Shown: positions 60,588-64,000 of the stretch, one piece after another | Position numbering within the stretch: position 1 is the stretch's first letter | How the letters are laid out: every line of letters starts with the position of its first letter | Assembly (NCBI GenBank): GCA_964347975.1 | Contig: CAYGAY010000007.1 | Coordinates: forward strand, 1-64,000 | Direction: 5' to 3' | DNA from: Bin87 sp964347975 | Lineage (GTDB): Bacteria; Chloroflexota; Dehalococcoidia; Lucifugimonadales; UBA3495 | Length of the DNA: 64,000 nt | Position numbers and translations under genes: made by a program | The notes under the pieces: model-generated | Databases searched by the model: none | What the model was told of the DNA's origin: nothing | Seen by the model: the letters and a program-made list of their open reading frames with translations, nothing else

Positions 60588-61074
60588 CTAGCTTTCAGCT
60601 ACCTGCAATCCGCCATAGGGTGCGACTGCAAGGATTGCCCCGCTGTACTTCACGAGCTTATCGCCAAGAACACCATCCCCACCTTCCCATCCCCAAAATT
60701 TCTGACTCCTGCCCTCCTTCGCCGGCACCGATTGCTGTTTCAGCGTGATTGCGAGGCTGCCGTCCGCCGGTGAACGACGCCTTCACGGATATTTGATGGC
60801 CGTCCACCACAATATCCTCGTCGCTCAAGTCCAACCCCCTGGCCCGCGCATTGGCGATTCCCACACAGCGCATCGTAGTCGCCAGTATCCGCTCCGTAGC
60901 CCCGCCGGCGATAAAGCGGTTCTCCCTGATGCTGGTGTCATACTCGCTGATGAGCAGGCCGAGGGCACGGAGCAATTCGTCCAAGACATCAGGGGAGTTG
61001 GTTAACCCATTACGCAGCTGTCTGTAAATGCCGCGATGTGGTGCATAAATGCTGTTTGAGCTGTTCTGCGTCAT
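60588..61074 (-). pseudogene. Restriction-endonuclease-like gene with a frameshift
   Basis: From ATG 61074 the frame gives YRQLRNGLTNSPDVLDELLR, RFIAGGATERILATTMR and DIVVDGHQISVKASFTGG, the last resembling the D...xVK core of a PD-(D/E)XK nuclease. It then enters low-complexity sequence to a stop at 60658. One frame over, after about 60760 (GGCGGACGGC), SLAITLKQQSVPAKEGRSQK and LGDKLVKYSGAILAVAPYGG continue to TAG 60588. A one-base indel is the simplest reading. Function is guessed only from the core motif. Confidence 0.55.
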
Positions 61075-61112
61075 CGCGATTCCTCTGGAGTGAACGATGC
61101 AAAAATTCAGTG

Positions 61113-61274
61113 CTAGCGTGTCGCACTGTAGCAAGGTCGCTCGCAGCCGTAATTTTGGTGCTTATCGAAGCAAGCCTCTCTAGGGTTAGTCATGATGTCG
61201 CACAAGTCTTGACCACAGCGCATGCACCTTACTGTCATCGTCCATTTCCCGCACCGTTGGCATCGGTCTGGCAT
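61113..61274 (-). CDS. Small zinc-ribbon-like protein (53 residues)
   Basis: MPDRCQRCGKWTMTVRCMRC with later CGQDLC, a CxxC...CxxC...CxxxxC pattern suggesting one or two zinc sites. AGGAG lies seven bases before ATG 61274. It sits between the nuclease-like gene and higA on the same strand. Confidence 0.55.
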   Translation of the reverse strand: MPDRCQRCGKWTMTVRCMRCGQDLCDIMTNPREACFDKHQNYGCERPCYSATR

Positions 61275-61305
61275 AGTTGAACTCCTATGTGTGTGCTGAG
61301 GGTTA

Positions 61306-61695
61306 TCAATCTGATGCTGCGGCGGGCGCCGGATGCGCCGGGGATTTGAGTAACTCTTCGACCGTAATGTCAAAGTGCTCTTTTAGCAGTTGCGCCAACT
61401 CCGGCGTGATCTCTTTTCGGCCAGCAATTATGGCGTCAAGGCTGGCGTTACTGCCTGCCAATGGGAGCAACTGTTCCCGTGTTACGATTTCCTGGTCCAA
61501 GAGAAACTCGACAAGCGCATCCGGAGTGGGGCTTGCTATCGGATAGTGCTCGTCTTCGTACTGTATAACCAGGTCGGATATGCGGTCGAGTTCGGCGCCT
61601 TCCTCGCTGCCAGGTGCCGAGTCAATCAGCTCGTCGATGCGGGCCAACGCCGCCTCGTAGTCTGCTTTAGTTTGAACTTGCGTGATTTCCGGCAT
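61306..61695 (-). CDS. higA: HigA-type antitoxin
   Basis: A 129-residue antitoxin. The N-terminus TQVQTKADYEAALARIDEL and ELDRISDLVIQYEDEHYPI are typical of HigA relatives. A C-terminal HTH follows (QEIVTREQLLPLAGSNASL). It would neutralise the adjacent HigB and bind their promoter. Toxin precedes antitoxin with two bases between, the usual HigBA order. Confidence 0.88.
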   Translation of the reverse strand: MPEITQVQTKADYEAALARIDELIDSAPGSEEGAELDRISDLVIQYEDEHYPIASPTPDALVEFLLDQEIVTREQLLPLAGSNASLDAIIAGRKEITPELAQLLKEHFDITVEELLKSPAHPAPAAASD

Positions 61696-61697
61696 AC

Positions 61698-61991
61698 CTA
61701 CACCTCCTCCGCGTTGATAGCGTCGTATTCGGCGTGCGTGCCGAAAAACCGGATATAGACTTTGTGATATTGATAATGAATACTAACCACTAGCCGGTAG
61801 GTGTTGCCTTTGATGTTGAACACTACCCGGTCGTTGGCGATGATACTTGCGTTGGGATAGTCATCCTTTATCCGGGCCGGGGAGTCCCAATCGGCTTTTC
61901 TGGCATTTAAATACCAAGCACGCAACGCTCGCTCGGCATCTGGACGTCGTTCCCAGAACTCTTGCAGCGTCTTTTTCTTGACAACCCACAT
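61698..61991 (-). CDS. higB: HigB-type mRNA interferase toxin
   Basis: A 97-residue RelE-superfamily toxin that cleaves mRNA on the ribosome. TLQEFWERRPDAERALRAWY, RVVFNIKGNTYRLVVSIHYQ and YIRFFGTHAEYDAI are family landmarks. I choose ATG 61991; the longer frame upstream is not conserved-looking. It is paired with HigA. Confidence 0.88.
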   Translation of the reverse strand: MWVVKKKTLQEFWERRPDAERALRAWYLNARKADWDSPARIKDDYPNASIIANDRVVFNIKGNTYRLVVSIHYQYHKVYIRFFGTHAEYDAINAEEV

Positions 61992-62115
61992 GAACGCCCG
62001 CCAACCTTCCGGCGAGTATAGCATCATTATCCAATTCACCGCTTCCGAAAACCCTGCCTCTGGCAAAATCACCGCCGGGGCGTATGGGGAATGCCATCCG
62101 CTCACCTTAAGAATT

Positions 62116-62140
62116 CGGGGCGGGTTATGGACCCGCCCCG
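62116..62140 (-). terminator. Hairpin after the DUF1501 gene
   Basis: CGGGGCGGGT (62116-62125) and ACCCGCCCCG (62131-62140) form a 10-bp stem with TATGG loop; on the minus strand it is followed by AATTCTT. Confidence 0.65.
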
Positions 62141-62163
62141 CTGCATCCGTATGCAAGCGCCGC

Positions 62164-63291
62164 CTACAGGAAGTCGAACTGCTCGTACACGCCGTGGACG
62201 ATGGGAACCGGGTCCAGTTCCAGCCACCGGTTGAGGATGGTAGCGTAGGTGGAGCGGAAGTCGTTGGTGAAGTGGAGGTCGCCTTCCGAGTGGTCTTCGG
62301 GGCGCAGGGACGGATATTCACCGTAGAGGCCGCCGTTGACCGACCCGCCGATGACGAAGGCCACGCCGCCGGAGCCGTGGTCGGTGCCGGTGCCGTTGTC
62401 TCGGATGCGCCGGCCGAACTCGGAGAACACCAGGATCAGCGTGTCGTCGGCCAGCCCGTGCTCCTCCAGGTCGCTGGTGAAGTCGGCGATGGCGGTGGAC
62501 ACGTCGGTCCACAGCTTGGCGTGGGCCGGCAGCTCGTTGCTGTGGGTGTCGAAACTGCCGTGCTGGGTGTAGTAGATGCGGGTGCCCAGACCGGCGGACA
62601 TCACCTGCGCCATGTTCTTCAACGACTGGCTGATGGGCGTGTCGGCGTATTCGACCGTTGACGAATACAGTTCCGGCGCGGTGCGCAGGCGGTCGGCGCC
62701 CTTCAGAGCGTTGGAACCGGTCTCGGACAGCACCTGGGCCACCACGTCCTTGCTCTCGGTGGGGCCGTAGATGCGGCTGAAAGCTTCCAGGGCGTACTGC
62801 CGCGACTTCTCGTCCTGGATGTCAGGCATCAGGCCGTAGGTCTCCAGGTTGGCCACCGAGGCCACCGGCACGCCCTTTGCCACCATGGCCCGGGGCAGGC
62901 CGCGCCCGAAGTTCACGCCGGTCAGCACGTTCTCGCCCCGGGCGTCAAGGTCGCGGATGGCGGCGGCCAGCCAACCCTCGGCGCCGATCTTCTCGGATTC
63001 GGCGGTGTACCAGACGTCACGGGAGCGGAAGTGGGATCGGTTGGGGTTGGGATAGCCGATGCCGTTGATTACGGCGAAATTGCCCTGATCCCACAGGCGC
63101 TTGACGGGGGCCAGGTTGGGATTGAAGCCCACCTCGTCGTCCAGGTGCAGCACCTCGCCCTCAGGTATCCCGACGTTGCTGCGGAAGTCGTAGTAGAGCG
63201 GGTTATTGTAGGGGATAACGGTGTTCAGAGCGTCATTGCCGCCCTGAAGCTCAATCACCACTACGTTCCGTTCCTTCTTGGTGGAAGTCAT
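62164..63291 (-). CDS. DUF1501 family protein
   Basis: A 375-residue protein of the DUF1501 family (sulfatase/alkaline-phosphatase-like fold). Landmarks: VVVIELQGGNDALNTVIPY, GYPNPNRSHFRSRDVW, YTQHGSFDTHS, LVFSEFGRRIRDNGTGTDHG and GGVAFVIGG. No signal peptide or Tat motif is visible at the chosen ATG 63291, unlike many members. Function is not established. It is four bases from the NHL-repeat gene. Confidence 0.92.
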   Translation of the reverse strand: MTSTKKERNVVVIELQGGNDALNTVIPYNNPLYYDFRSNVGIPEGEVLHLDDEVGFNPNLAPVKRLWDQGNFAVINGIGYPNPNRSHFRSRDVWYTAESEKIGAEGWLAAAIRDLDARGENVLTGVNFGRGLPRAMVAKGVPVASVANLETYGLMPDIQDEKSRQYALEAFSRIYGPTESKDVVAQVLSETGSNALKGADRLRTAPELYSSTVEYADTPISQSLKNMAQVMSAGLGTRIYYTQHGSFDTHSNELPAHAKLWTDVSTAIADFTSDLEEHGLADDTLILVFSEFGRRIRDNGTGTDHGSGGVAFVIGGSVNGGLYGEYPSLRPEDHSEGDLHFTNDFRSTYATILNRWLELDPVPIVHGVYEQFDFL

Positions 63292-63295
63292 CGGG

Positions 63296-64000
63296 CTATC
63301 CTCCTTTCGCGCCGGGCTGGTACACCTGGATGCGGTGCCGGTTGCTTTCGGTTACGTACAGGTTGCCCTCCCGGTCCAGTTTGATCGACACGGGAGACCA
63401 GAAATACTTTTCGATGTGGGACGATTCCTCGTGGGGTTCGTCCACGAAATATGCGATTTCGGGTTCCAGGTTGGCCCGGGAGCGGGCCTCCCCTTCCTCT
63501 ACGTTCACGGCCAGGAAGTTGGCCGCCCACGCGGACAGGGTGGCTTCGCCGCGCAGCTTCTGCACGAAACCGCCGTTCGGGTCCAGTATCTGCACCCTCT
63601 CGTTGCCCCAGTCGGCCACGTAGATGTAGCCGGCCGCGTCAACGGCCACGCCGGACGGACGATGGAACTCGCCGTCGCCCCGGCCGGAGGTCCCGAAGGA
63701 TCCCAGATGCGCGCCGTCGGGAGAAAATTTCTGGACCCGGTCGTTGCCCCAATCGGCTACGTACACGTTGCCCTCTGGCCCGACGGTCAGGCCCCAGGGC
63801 AGGTTCAACCCGGCGTCGCCGTTGCCCTCGCGCCCGCCGGATCCCTTGACCAGGCACGCCAGGAAGCGGCCCTCCGCCGTGAACTTCTGCACCCGGTGGT
63901 TGTAGGTGTCCGCTACGTACAGGTTGTCGCCGGCGTCAAAGGCCAGTCCGGAGGGGGTGTCCAGCTGTCCCTCGCCGGAACCGTGCTCGCCCCAGGTGGA
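63296..64000 (-). CDS. NHL-repeat protein, 5' end outside the window
   Basis: At least 234 residues, open to the window edge. Repeats of the NHL beta-propeller are clear: PSGLAFDAGDNLYVADTYNH, WGLTVGPEGNVYVADWGNDR, PSGVAVDAAGYIYVADWGNE and a last LDREGNLYVTESNRHRIQVY. A non-repeat insert of about 50 residues (FLAVNVEEGEARS to HIEKYFW) lies before the last repeat. Probably secreted and binding protein or carbohydrate. It precedes DUF1501 in one unit. Confidence 0.88.
   Translation of the reverse strand, partial: STWGEHGSGEGQLDTPSGLAFDAGDNLYVADTYNHRVQKFTAEGRFLACLVKGSGGREGNGDAGLNLPWGLTVGPEGNVYVADWGNDRVQKFSPDGAHLGSFGTSGRGDGEFHRPSGVAVDAAGYIYVADWGNERVQILDPNGGFVQKLRGEATLSAWAANFLAVNVEEGEARSRANLEPEIAYFVDEPHEESSHIEKYFWSPVSIKLDREGNLYVTESNRHRIQVYQPGAKGG

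Overview
The window is GC-rich bacterial chromosome, most likely from Chloroflexota (a Dehalococcoidia/SAR202-like lineage). This is an inference from gene content: separate cofG/cofH with cofC and cofD for F420, an F420-type LLM oxidoreductase, CaiB/BaiF and xanthine-dehydrogenase-family enzymes, two T-box leaders, many HEPN-type genes and valine-rich 'TREVPV' lipoproteins. No rRNA gene is present to settle it. The complete genes are bacterial; only the last one runs off the window edge.

Layout. 0-9 kb: two M24-family proteins, a sugar-nucleotide epimerase, thioredoxin reductase, a double-domain universal stress protein, a copper nitrite reductase and Hsp20. 9-15 kb: a branched-chain amino-acid operon (ilvB-ilvN-ilvC-leuA) behind a promoter and a T-box leader whose specifier reads as a leucine codon. 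15-20.6 kb: DUF5131, an MBL-fold exonuclease, a peroxiredoxin with an in-frame TGA exactly at the catalytic cysteine (probable selenoprotein), a GreA with a long N-terminal extension, a quinone-reductase-like MDR and a SprT-like protein. 20.7-24 kb: a promoter with a long leader, then panD followed by three methyltransferase genes. 24-29 kb: a Uma2 protein, a second ilvB behind a second T-box (specifier reads as isoleucine), tRNA-Ser(GGA) and fabI. 29-35 kb: the F420 cluster cofG-cofH-cofD-cofC-LLM. 35-38.8 kb: ruvB, pduO, hisH, hisA. 38.8-51 kb: acetyltransferases, Nudix, Uma2, a MoaD-like protein, a cytochrome c, two copies of a small two-gene HEPN module, and a three-subunit molybdenum hydroxylase whose genes are split by a lipoprotein and one HEPN module. 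51-53.5 kb: overlapping accessory genes (HEPN-like, aspartyl-protease-like, nuclease-like). 53.5-58.7 kb: an acyl-CoA mutase locus with active-site residues of 2-hydroxyisobutyryl-CoA mutase, next to an AMP-forming CoA ligase. 58.7-62 kb: a second accessory block with frameshifted nuclease-like genes and a HigBA toxin-antitoxin pair. 62-64 kb: DUF1501 and NHL-repeat proteins.

Ten copies or fragments of one inverted-repeat element (MITE-like; best copies have 18-bp terminal repeats CTCATGCGTACCCACTTT) lie between genes across the first 36 kb, along with a second family of short 'ATTCCGGC...GCCGGAAT' palindromes.

Functional links: PduO can supply adenosylcobalamin for the CoA mutase; the cof genes supply the deazaflavin cofactor used by the neighbouring LLM enzyme; PanD makes beta-alanine, a plausible substrate for the adjacent N-methyltransferases; the two T-boxes would let the two acetolactate synthases respond to different amino acids.
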